Shown one piece after another: positions 1 through 4,952 of a stretch of DNA of 7,637 bases. The number at the start of each line of letters is the position of its first letter. The stretch's first letter is position 1. Below the pieces are notes generated by a model. The model searched no databases. It was not told the origin of the DNA and saw nothing but the letters and a program-made list of their open reading frames with translations. Origin of the DNA: Deltaproteobacteria bacterium (GTDB taxonomy: Bacteria; Desulfobacterota; Syntrophia; Syntrophales; UBA2192); NCBI GenBank assembly GCA_026388445.1, contig JAPLJU010000004.1:1-7637 (forward strand), written 5' to 3'. Position numbers and translations under genes: made by a program.

Positions 1-108
1 CCGTGGACCTGTTTCTCTTGTTCTTTTCTTTATCCGTGCAATCCGTGTAATCCGTGGACCTGTCTCTTGTTTCTTTCTTTGTTCGTGCAATTCGTGTAAT
101 TCGTGGAC
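1..108. repeat. Nested tandem repeat (TCCGTG/TTCGTG family)
   Basis: Two copies of a roughly 50-base unit lie head to tail (1-51 and 52-101), followed by the first bases of a third. Each unit has a pyrimidine-rich spacer and a core of three 9-mers. In the first core these are TCCGTGCAA, TCCGTGTAA and TCCGTGGAC (33-59). In the second core they are TTCGTGCAA, TTCGTGTAA and TTCGTGGAC (82-108). The array sits directly before the archease gene, and an open frame runs through it into that gene. I recall similar AATCCGTG-type repeats scattered through many environmental bacterial genomes; no function is evident here. Confidence 0.8.
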
Positions 109-128
109 TGTCGAACTATATTGTGGCA

Positions 129-545
129 ATGAAGCACTGCGAGCCATTCGACCACACCGCCGACCTAGGCATCGAGGTCTTCGGGAAAGACGAAAAAGAG
201 GTCTATCAAAACGCGGGGATGGCGGTGCATGACATGATCGCCGATCTCCGTTACGTCAAGCCGAAGGAGGTCCGGAAAGTCACCGTTGAAGGGCGGGACC
301 GGGAAGACCTTCTGGTAAATTTTTTAAGGGAAATCCTCTACCTGTACAACGGCGAGCACTGGCTCCTGAAAAAGCTTTCAATCGGGAAGATCGGGCGCGG
401 GAGGATCGAGGCGACACTCAGGGGCGAGGCCTTCGACAGGTCGAGACATGGCCTCAAGCATGAGATCAAGGCGGTGACCTACCACCAGGCCGAGGTGAAA
501 GAAACACCGGAGGGGTGGAAGGCGAGGGTGATATTCGATGTCTGA
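129..545 (+). CDS. Archease, RtcB ligase activator
   Basis: The 138-residue product has the normal length and pattern of archease. It opens with FDHTADLGIEVFG (residues 7-19), whose Asp12 in the HTADxG motif is a metal-binding position in the family. It carries EIKAVTYHQ (112-120) and ends in the typical VIFDV, with a second family Asp at 137. Archease stimulates RtcB guanylylation and turnover in tRNA splicing and RNA repair in the cytoplasm. The frame is open up to 54, but the extra 25 residues are translated repeat DNA, so the ATG at 129 is the sensible start; a GTG lies two codons upstream. No strong ribosome binding site is visible. Its last codons overlap the rtcB start by 8 bases, which implies translational coupling and supports both calls. 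Confidence 0.93.
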   Translation: MKHCEPFDHTADLGIEVFGKDEKEVYQNAGMAVHDMIADLRYVKPKEVRKVTVEGRDREDLLVNFLREILYLYNGEHWLLKKLSIGKIGRGRIEATLRGEAFDRSRHGLKHEIKAVTYHQAEVKETPEGWKARVIFDV

Positions 546-1668
546 GATCAGGCTGAAACGGATCGATGATTACCGCTGGGAGATTACGCCCTTCGGGGGT
601 ATGAGGGTCCCGGGGATCATCTATTCCAGCGAAAGGCTCATGAAGGGTCTCGAGAAGGATGAAAGCCCCAAACAGGTGGCGAACGTCGCCCATCTGCCCG
701 GCATCGTCCGGTATTCCCTTGCCATGCCCGATATCCACTGGGGTTACGGATTTCCCATCGGGGGTGTGGCTGCCTTCGACCTCCAGAATGGCATTATTTC
801 ACCGGGTGGTGTCGGCTATGACATCAACTGCGGGTGCAGGCTTGTCGCCACGAAACTGAAGTACGACGATATCAAGGACAGGCTGGAGAAGCTCGTCACG
901 GCCCTCTTCAGGGACATCCCCACCGGCGTCGGCTCCACGGGCGTGCTCAAGCTTTCACCCAAGGAGGAAAGAAGGGTTCTTGTTGAAGGCGCCCAGTGGG
1001 CCGTGAAAAACGGGTATGGCACGGCAGAGGATCTGGAAGCCACGGAGGACGGGGGCCGGATCGAGGGGGCCGATCCCGACAGGATCAGCGCACGGGCCAT
1101 GGAAAGAGGACGGGATCAGGTCGGCACTCTGGGATCGGGCAATCACTTTCTGGAAATCGAGATCGTCAGGGATATCTATGACGATAAGGTGGCTGCCGCT
1201 TTCGGTCTCGAGAAGGACCAGGTGGCCATCATGATTCACTGTGGCTCCCGGGGCCTCGGTCATCAGATCTGTGACGATTATCTGGTCCGGATGATGAAGC
1301 AGGTCAATAAACTGGGGATTCAGCTTCCGGACAGGCAACTGGCCTGCGCCTATGTGCAGTCGGAAGAAGGACAGGATTACCTTGCTGCCATGGCCTGCGC
1401 GGCCAATTACGCCTGGGCGAACCGGCAGATGCTCATGCACTGGACGGGGGAAACCCTTCAGAGGGCCCTTCAGGTAAGCCCCCGCGATCTCGGCATGAGG
1501 CTCGTCTATGATGTCTGCCACAACATCGCCAAGATCGAGGATTTCACAATTGAAGGCGCGAAGATGAGGCTCTGCGTCCATCGAAAAGGCGCGACGAGGG
1601 CCTTCCCCGCGAATCATATCTCGAGAAAAGTGGCGAGACTCAAGGCCGTCGGCTGCATTAAGGGGTAA
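538..1668 (+). CDS. rtcB: RNA-splicing ligase RtcB, C-terminally truncated
   Basis: RtcB joins 2',3'-cyclic-phosphate or 3'-phosphate RNA ends to 5'-hydroxyl ends, using GTP and Mn(II). The 376-residue product shows HWGYGFPIGG (67-76), D95 and C98 in DINCG, LGSGNHFLE with H203, IHCGSRGLGHQ with H234, and YDVCHNIAK with H329. These match the metal ligands of the archaeal enzyme even in residue number. The conserved CVHRKGATRAFP (346-357) is reached, but the frame then gives 19 unrelated residues and a TAA. RtcB of this subfamily is about 480 residues, and its guanylylated histidine (404 in the Pyrococcus enzyme, in a CHGAGR-like motif) lies in the missing part. No RtcB-like continuation is visible in the other frames downstream. 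The gene is therefore probably a pseudogene or rearranged, and a competent ligase would have to be elsewhere. It starts inside the archease gene. Confidence 0.92.
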   Translation: MSEIRLKRIDDYRWEITPFGGMRVPGIIYSSERLMKGLEKDESPKQVANVAHLPGIVRYSLAMPDIHWGYGFPIGGVAAFDLQNGIISPGGVGYDINCGCRLVATKLKYDDIKDRLEKLVTALFRDIPTGVGSTGVLKLSPKEERRVLVEGAQWAVKNGYGTAEDLEATEDGGRIEGADPDRISARAMERGRDQVGTLGSGNHFLEIEIVRDIYDDKVAAAFGLEKDQVAIMIHCGSRGLGHQICDDYLVRMMKQVNKLGIQLPDRQLACAYVQSEEGQDYLAAMACAANYAWANRQMLMHWTGETLQRALQVSPRDLGMRLVYDVCHNIAKIEDFTIEGAKMRLCVHRKGATRAFPANHISRKVARLKAVGCIKG

Positions 1669-1783
1669 AGGGCATAGGGGTCAGGGTCAAGGGATAAGGT
1701 AAGGACAAAGAAATAAAACGGATTCAAGCAGCGGCTTGATCTTTTCACATCGGTCACTCTCCATTGACCACTCAACTGTGTTT

Positions 1784-1802
1784 GTTCGGCGGACCGCCGA
1801 AC
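1784..1802 (-). promoter_or_regulatory. Putative bacterial SECIS hairpin for the second UGA
   Basis: On the minus strand this is a perfect inverted repeat, GTTCGGCG/CGCCGAAC, with loop GUC (read as GGUC if the closing G-C pair opens). The stem begins 12 bases after the TGA at 1817-1815, and the loop lies about 20 bases after it, inside the usual window for bacterial SECIS elements. A GGUC-type apical loop is the SelB-binding signature known from E. coli fdhF. The hairpin lies past the TAA of the gene. No T-run follows it on either strand, so it is not a good intrinsic terminator. Confidence 0.75.
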
Positions 1803-1805
1803 ATC

Positions 1806-2021
1806 TTACACCCCTCAGGTGCCGCCGTAGCCGACCGTCACCTTGTCCCCCTCGACGATTACAGGGACCTGGCGTTTACCGCCGGAGTGCTTCAGCATCT
1901 CCTGAAGTTTCGAGGGATTCACTTTGACGTCATAATATTCAGCCCTGCTGCCATAAGCCGACCTGGCCTCGTCCGTGTAGGGTCAGCCGGCCTTTCCGTA
2001 AATCATCACTTTTCCTGCCAT
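1806..2021 (-). CDS. Uxx-star glutaredoxin-like selenoprotein with two Sec residues
   Basis: This frame runs from ATG (2021) to TAA (1806) with two in-frame TGA codons, at 1985-1983 and 1817-1815. Read as selenocysteine (U), the 71-residue product starts MAGKVMIYGKAGUPYTDEA and ends VGYGGTUGV. U13 stands where glutaredoxin CPYC has its nucleophilic Cys; the resolving Cys is Thr16. P53 in RQVPVI is the cis-proline of the thioredoxin fold, followed by the glutaredoxin-like GYGG (64-67). The U-G-V-stop end is the feature from which, as I recall, the Uxx-star family is named. A strong AAGGAGGG (2031-2038) precedes the ATG. Both TGAs have a GGUC-loop hairpin at the right distance. The likely role is thiol/selenol redox chemistry in the cytoplasm; the substrate is unknown. 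The gene lies 29 bases after a small ORF, probably on one transcript. It needs the Sec machinery (selA, selB, selC, selD), none of which is in the window. Confidence 0.88.
1955..1969 (-). promoter_or_regulatory. Putative bacterial SECIS hairpin for the first UGA
   Basis: The minus-strand RNA reads AGGCC, loop AGGUC, GGCUU: a five-pair stem (one G-U) with the GGU(C) apical loop typical of bacterial SECIS elements. The stem starts 13 bases after the TGA at 1985-1983 and the loop starts 18 bases after it. It lies within the coding sequence, so it also encodes residues 18-23, as usual for bacterial selenoprotein genes. Confidence 0.75.
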
Positions 2022-2030
2022 GGCCTCGAT

Positions 2031-2038
2031 CCCTCCTT
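2031..2038 (-). promoter_or_regulatory. Ribosome binding site of the selenoprotein gene
   Basis: AAGGAGGG on the minus strand lies 9 bases before the ATG at 2021. It fixes the start of the double-TGA gene and is direct evidence that this otherwise interrupted frame is translated. Confidence 0.7.
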
Positions 2039-2050
2039 GGCGTTCATCTG

Positions 2051-2278
2051 TCAGAACGTGAAAAATTCTTCCTTCAAAGACTCGTTGATCCGGTAGTCAC
2101 TGAATATCGTGATTTCCTGGGGTATGTTTTTTAAATCATACCGCTCAAAGCGAAGGGGAAGCCAGAACTTTTTTAAGATGGTGATGAGGTGTTTCTCCGG
2201 GCCTTCCCTCGATGTAATCCATTCAAGATTGGCAAAAGCAGTCTCATCAGCTTCAGGACCTTTGCATTCTTGCAACAC
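2051..2278 (-). CDS. Hypothetical 75-residue protein upstream of the selenoprotein
   Basis: I do not recognise this product. From a GTG at 2278 it gives 75 residues, mixed charged and hydrophobic, without membrane segments. The stretch LEWITSREGPEKHLITILKK (residues 18-37) reads like folded protein, and the C-terminus is acidic and Phe-rich (ESLKEEFFTF). The only Cys is near the N-terminus, at residue 5. No ribosome binding site precedes the GTG. An ATG at 2298 lies in the neighbouring frame, joined through a run of seven A (2286-2292). One extra A, or a -1 slip, would start the protein MDKKNNRVLQ. Hence the true start is unsure, and the gene may be frameshifted. It ends 29 bases before the selenoprotein ATG and shares its likely promoter. 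Local DNA is more AT-rich than the main genes. It could still be a remnant or chance ORF. Confidence 0.5.
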   Translation of the reverse strand: MLQECKGPEADETAFANLEWITSREGPEKHLITILKKFWLPLRFERYDLKNIPQEITIFSDYRINESLKEEFFTF

Positions 2279-2390
2279 CCTGTTGTTTTTTTGTCCATGC
2301 TAAAAGAAAAAGGTTGGATTTGGAATGTGCAATCCTCTTCATCGTTTTTTGGAGATTGGGTTTCGTCCACCCCCGCCCAGGCTCCGGGAA

Positions 2391-2420
2391 TTTATAAAGA
2401 CGTTAAAAGATTTCTTTCAA
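2391..2420 (-). promoter_or_regulatory. Candidate sigma70-type promoter for the selenoprotein transcript
   Basis: On the minus strand TTGAAA (2420-2415) and TATAAA (2396-2391) are separated by 18 bases. Transcription would start near 2384 and run through the small ORF and the selenoprotein gene. The region is AT-rich, so a chance match is possible. Confidence 0.4.
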
Positions 2421-2503
2421 TGAATTGAACGTTTCTTTAAACAAGGGCTCTTTCCCGGGAAGGATCCAAAATCACGGTATAGGGAAAATTTCTATATATT
2501 CAA

Positions 2504-2531
2504 TTGGTTAGAAAAATTTTTTCATTGTAAT
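2504..2531 (+). promoter_or_regulatory. Candidate promoter for the small membrane protein gene
   Basis: TTGGTT (2504-2509) and TGTAAT (2526-2531) are spaced by 16 bases, giving an untranslated leader of about 65 bases before the ATG at 2603. Apart from this and the minus-strand candidate at 2391-2420, the AT-rich gap 2279-2602 shows nothing I can identify. Confidence 0.35.
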
Positions 2532-2587
2532 CACTCTGGCATGCTTTTCTCAATAGTAAGAAGGCAAATAGGAAATAAAAAACTCTC

Positions 2588-2593
2588 AGGAGG
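2588..2593 (+). promoter_or_regulatory. Strong ribosome binding site AGGAGG
   Basis: AGGAGG lies 9 bases before the ATG at 2603. It is a perfect Shine-Dalgarno match, and it settles the start of the small membrane protein and suggests high expression. Confidence 0.8.
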
Positions 2594-2602
2594 ATTAAGG
2601 AT

Positions 2603-2878
2603 ATGAAGAAGACACTTTCAATGATAGGCTTGGTGGCATTCATCGTTCTTGCGACGGGAACCTTCTGCTTGGCTGAATTCGCCGCAGGCGGCGTGGACAA
2701 CTTCCCCTACTTCCATCTCGGCGCGCTCATCGTCGGCGGGCTCACAATCATCTCCCTGAAGCAGAGATACGGCAAGATCTACCTGGGTGAAGCTATCGCA
2801 TCCTTCGCGATGTACACACTGCTCGTGGCCCTCTTCACCACCCCAGTCGTGGACGCCGTCAGAAACCTCGTCGGCTAA
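2603..2878 (+). CDS. Small membrane or exported protein, unknown family
   Basis: The product has 91 residues. The N-terminus MKK followed by a hydrophobic stretch (about 6-24) is a signal peptide or first helix; a cut after CLA (22-24) is possible. Two more hydrophobic segments follow, at about 38-51 (HLGALIVGGLTIIS) and 65-83 (AIASFAMYTLLVALFTTPV), separated by a short basic loop (KQRYGK). It is therefore either a three-helix inner-membrane protein or a processed two-helix one. The only Cys is residue 22, and there is no cofactor motif. It is a single-gene unit: perfect ribosome binding site, candidate promoter about 70 bases upstream, and a strong terminator 20 bases after the TAA. That layout suggests an abundant small protein. 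I cannot name a family or function. Confidence 0.85.
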   Translation: MKKTLSMIGLVAFIVLATGTFCLAEFAAGGVDNFPYFHLGALIVGGLTIISLKQRYGKIYLGEAIASFAMYTLLVALFTTPVVDAVRNLVG

Positions 2879-2898
2879 TCAGGATCAGTTAAACAACA

Positions 2899-2934
2899 AA
2901 AAAACCCCCTGTCAGATGTGGCGGGGGGTTTTTT
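2899..2934 (+). terminator. Rho-independent terminator, probably bidirectional
   Basis: AAAAAACCCCC (2899-2909) pairs with GGGGGTTTTTT (2924-2934) around a 14-base loop. The stem ends in a T-run on the plus strand, and in an equal run for minus-strand transcription. It closes the small membrane protein gene and would also stop read-through from the operon to the right. Confidence 0.9.
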
Positions 2935-3007
2935 CAATGGCGTTTCCATCCCTTTGAACGACATCCTCAAAATAGGTCTTTTCTTAAGTTTTTCGAATCC
3001 CCCCGTC

Positions 3008-3029
3008 GAAAAGAGAGCCCGAAACGGGC
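3008..3029 (-). terminator. Rho-independent terminator of the permease operon
   Basis: On the minus strand GCCCG (3029-3025), loop TTT, CGGGC (3021-3017) is followed by TCTCTTTTC (3016-3008). It lies 26 bases beyond the TAA at 3055, the stop of the extended (selenocysteine) reading of the last operon gene. Confidence 0.75.
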
Positions 3030-3054
3030 CAGTAAAGCTTCCGTGTGTGAGAGG

Positions 3055-3183
3055 TTAACGTTCCTTACAGGAATCGTCTGTCTTTTTGGCCAGTCACGTC
3101 CCGACGCCGAACCTTGGCAGGACATAGCGGTTCAGGATGAACCACAGGGCGATGACAACGGCGAAAACCCACCACTCGTTCAT
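3055..3183 (-). CDS. One-helix membrane peptide, candidate selenoprotein (UGA at 3096-3094)
   Basis: The ATG at 3183 overlaps the stop of the QueG-like gene as ATGA, so translation is very likely. Residues 1-22 (MNEWWVFAVVIALWFILNRY then VL) are one membrane helix, followed by PRFGVGT and a TGA. Stopping there gives 29 residues (3094-3183). Reading the TGA as Sec gives 42: U30-L-A-K-K-T-D-D-S-C39-K-E-R and TAA at 3055. I recall small membrane proteins ending LPxxGVxTC in related bacteria, where Cys would occupy the U position; this is memory, not a checked match. A weak bacterial-SECIS-like hairpin lies at the right distance. The likely topology is N-terminus inserted with a short U/C-bearing tail, so a redox role is possible. 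The peptide is well supported; Sec is moderately supported. Confidence 0.55.
3059..3076 (-). promoter_or_regulatory. Weak candidate SECIS hairpin after the UGA at 3094
   Basis: The minus-strand RNA has UUCC, loop UGUAA, GGAA, extended by two outer C-G/G-C pairs past one bulged A. The loop lies 25-29 bases after the UGA and has a G among its first two bases, which fits the published bacterial pattern. It lacks the GGUC loop seen at the other gene, and the stem is short, so it is suggestive only. Confidence 0.4.
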
Positions 3184-3887
3184 ACGGTATAACCCATTCT
3201 GTTGAGATAGGCCCTGGTCCGGGGGCAAACGGGAATGCAGATTCCGCAGATCGTCGCGGCGATCCCCGCCTTCGAGGAGAGCTCCGCAGCCATTTGACAG
3301 CAGGCATGGGCCTTGAAAAAAGAATCGCGGTCTTTCCCGGCAGCCCAGGTCTCGCCCGACGGCGCCCTCCCGGGGCACGAATCAACACAGGTAAAACATT
3401 GCTCACATCTCGAGACGGTCACCGGCCGGGCTGTCTCGAATTGCGCGTCGGTGAGGACCGATGCAAGCCTCAGGGCCGAACCGAAAGCCTCGGTAATGAG
3501 AAGGGCATTTTTCCCGATCCAGCCGAGCCCCGCCTTCGTGGCCACCGTCTTGTGCGGAAGGGACGTTCGGAGGGTCTCCCGGTCGAAGTCCTCCGTAGTC
3601 GTCTGCAGTGCGAGACCGCGGAAGCCTTCTTTGTTGAGAAGGTCGAGGGCATGTTGCCCGAGTCGGTCCAGGAGGGCATTTACCCGTGCGTATTCCTGAT
3701 AATATTCCTTTGTGGGGCCCCAGGTTATTTTCGATATGATCGCGGGGTCCAGTGCCACGGCGATTGAGATGCCTACGGGGAAGGACTGCCGCGCGTCCGC
3801 GGGGAAGTCCCGCAGGTCCGCAAAACCCACGAGAGAGGCACCCCCGTCCTTGAGATGTTTTTCGAGCTTTCTCTGCAAGGCCTTCAT
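3180..3887 (-). CDS. Short QueG-like double-[4Fe-4S] protein
   Basis: The 235-residue product resembles the core of epoxyqueuosine reductase. AGLGWIGKNALLI (119-131) is the typical QueG-family stretch. It is followed by CEQCFTCVDSCPG (C161, C164, C167, C171) and ICGICIPVCP (C214, C217, C221). C196/C197 can supply the eighth ligand, so two cubane clusters are expected. QueG reduces epoxyqueuosine in tRNA with cobalamin and is about 350-380 residues long; this protein lacks its C-terminal HEAT-like part. It belongs to the shorter, poorly characterised relatives common in anaerobes, and real queuosine activity is doubtful. It is probably a cytoplasmic redox enzyme. The start (ATG 3887) overlaps the permease stop as ATGA, and its own stop overlaps the next small gene in the same way, so all three are co-translated. 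Confidence 0.85.
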   Translation of the reverse strand: MKALQRKLEKHLKDGGASLVGFADLRDFPADARQSFPVGISIAVALDPAIISKITWGPTKEYYQEYARVNALLDRLGQHALDLLNKEGFRGLALQTTTEDFDRETLRTSLPHKTVATKAGLGWIGKNALLITEAFGSALRLASVLTDAQFETARPVTVSRCEQCFTCVDSCPGRAPSGETWAAGKDRDSFFKAHACCQMAAELSSKAGIAATICGICIPVCPRTRAYLNRMGYTV

Positions 3888-4777
3888 GATTTCACCTGGC
3901 GGCTGCCCGCGAACTGCTGGATGACCACTCCGCTCACGATTAAGATAAGCCCGACCACCGTGGATAGCAAGATCTCCTCCCCCACGATGAAATGGATGAT
4001 AAAGAGGGATAGAAAGGGCGCGGCATAGACGAGGTTACTCACCTGAGCCGTCGTTCTCGAAAGCTTAAGGGCCTTGAGCCACAGGACGAAGGTGATCCCC
4101 ATCTCGAAAAGACCCACATAGACAACGCCCAGAAGACCCGGAAGAGGCGGCCAGTAAAACTGCCCTAAGGCGGCGACGACGGCAAGCGTATAAAGGAAAC
4201 CGAAGCAGAAGTTCAAAAAGAGCTTGAGCACCTCGTCCCTCTTATCCTTGATGTTGTAGATCCAAAATAGGGCCCAGATGATGGAGCTCGAAAGCGCCAG
4301 GAGTGCGCCCGGCAGGTTTGTGAACTGAAAGGAAAAGACGTCGCCGCGAGTCGAGATGACAAAGACGCCGCAAAAGCTGATCAGGATGGCGATGACGTTC
4401 ATGAGGCCGATGGGCTGTTTCAGGATGACGATGGAGAGTAGCACGAGCATAATCGGCCAGGTCCAGTTGAGGGGCTGGGCCTCTTGGGCCGGCAGGAGCG
4501 AATAGGCCTTGAAGAGGATGGTGTAATAAAAAAAGGGGTTCAAGAAACCGAGAAGGGCGGAGTAGAGATATTCGCGATTTGAGAAGTTTGCAAGCTCGCG
4601 AAGCTTGCCCTGGTACAGGAGGATCAGAAACAGGGCTGCCATGGAGACGAATGATGCGTAGAAGAGAAGCTGGATGAAATTGAGATGGCGGAGGGTGATC
4701 TTGAAGGCCGAGGCGACGGTGGACCACAGAAGAACGGTCAATATCGCGTAGAGGTAAGCTTTTTTCTGGCTGTCCAT
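3884..4777 (-). CDS. EamA/DMT-family membrane permease
   Basis: The 297-residue, very hydrophobic protein has about ten membrane segments in two repeated halves. Each half starts near the pattern expected for EamA domains: LYAILTVLLWSTVASAFKIT (9-28) and LPGALLALSSSIIWALFWIY (around 155-174). Length and layout match drug/metabolite-transporter superfamily members. Members carry amino acids, nucleosides or other small metabolites out of or into the cell; the substrate cannot be read from sequence. It is the first gene of a three-gene minus-strand operon and has a good sigma70-type promoter at 4842-4814. A modest GAAGGAT lies just before the ATG. Its stop overlaps the next start (ATGA). Confidence 0.9.
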   Translation of the reverse strand: MDSQKKAYLYAILTVLLWSTVASAFKITLRHLNFIQLLFYASFVSMAALFLILLYQGKLRELANFSNREYLYSALLGFLNPFFYYTILFKAYSLLPAQEAQPLNWTWPIMLVLLSIVILKQPIGLMNVIAILISFCGVFVISTRGDVFSFQFTNLPGALLALSSSIIWALFWIYNIKDKRDEVLKLFLNFCFGFLYTLAVVAALGQFYWPPLPGLLGVVYVGLFEMGITFVLWLKALKLSRTTAQVSNLVYAAPFLSLFIIHFIVGEEILLSTVVGLILIVSGVVIQQFAGSRQVKS

Positions 4778-4813
4778 GGAGATCCTTCGGTTGTGGGGTC
4801 CTGGGGGTCAAAA

Positions 4814-4842
4814 TCTATAACTTATGCGGGTGAACGTGACAA
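4814..4842 (-). promoter_or_regulatory. Sigma70-type promoter for the permease operon
   Basis: On the minus strand TTGTCA (4842-4837) and TATAGA (4819-4814) are spaced by exactly 17 bases. The predicted start, near 4807, gives a 30-base leader to the ATG at 4777. Confidence 0.6.
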
Positions 4843-4870
4843 GGGCTAATTGAAAGGGCACCCTGGCCGG

Positions 4871-4907
4871 ATGCATTTTCGTTGATTTAAAAGCCCCGGA
4901 AATGCAT
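4871..4907. promoter_or_regulatory. Dyad ATGCATTT...AAATGCAT, possible operator
   Basis: ATGCATTT (4871-4878) and AAATGCAT (4900-4907) are exact reverse complements, 21 bases apart, in the divergent intergenic region. The right arm overlaps the -10 and the left arm lies just upstream of the -35 of the plus-strand promoter at 4882-4910. The centre-to-centre spacing is 29 bases, close to three helical turns, as for a repressor bound on one face. No regulator gene is nearby. Confidence 0.4.
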
Positions 4908-4910
4908 AAT
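4882..4910 (+). promoter_or_regulatory. Sigma70-type promoter for the hydrolase-methyltransferase pair
   Basis: TTGATT (4882-4887) and CATAAT (4905-4910) are spaced by 17 bases. Transcription would begin near 4917, downstream of the first in-frame ATG (4902). This is one reason to place the hydrolase start at 4953. Confidence 0.55.
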
Positions 4911-4952
4911 GGACGGGCATTTTTGATGGAAAAGGAGAGAAAGAGAAATCTG

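Noticed and set aside
1669..1783. Search for the missing RtcB C-terminus (CHGAGR-like motif) in other frames after the TAA
   Set aside because: No frame gives RtcB-like residues; the stretch starts with purine-rich, GGGTCA-like simple sequence.
1784..1802. Perfect hairpin read as an intrinsic terminator between the convergent rtcB and selenoprotein genes
   Set aside because: No T-run follows on either strand, and its GGUC-type loop and distance from the UGA fit a SECIS element better.
2109..2428. Plus-strand open frames across the small minus-strand ORF
   Set aside because: They have no ribosome binding site and low-complexity, shadow-like composition, and they conflict with the better-supported minus-strand transcript.
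2535..2552. Sigma54-like site (TGGCATG then TTCTC) before the small membrane protein gene
   Set aside because: The -12 element lacks the invariant GC, so it does not meet the consensus.
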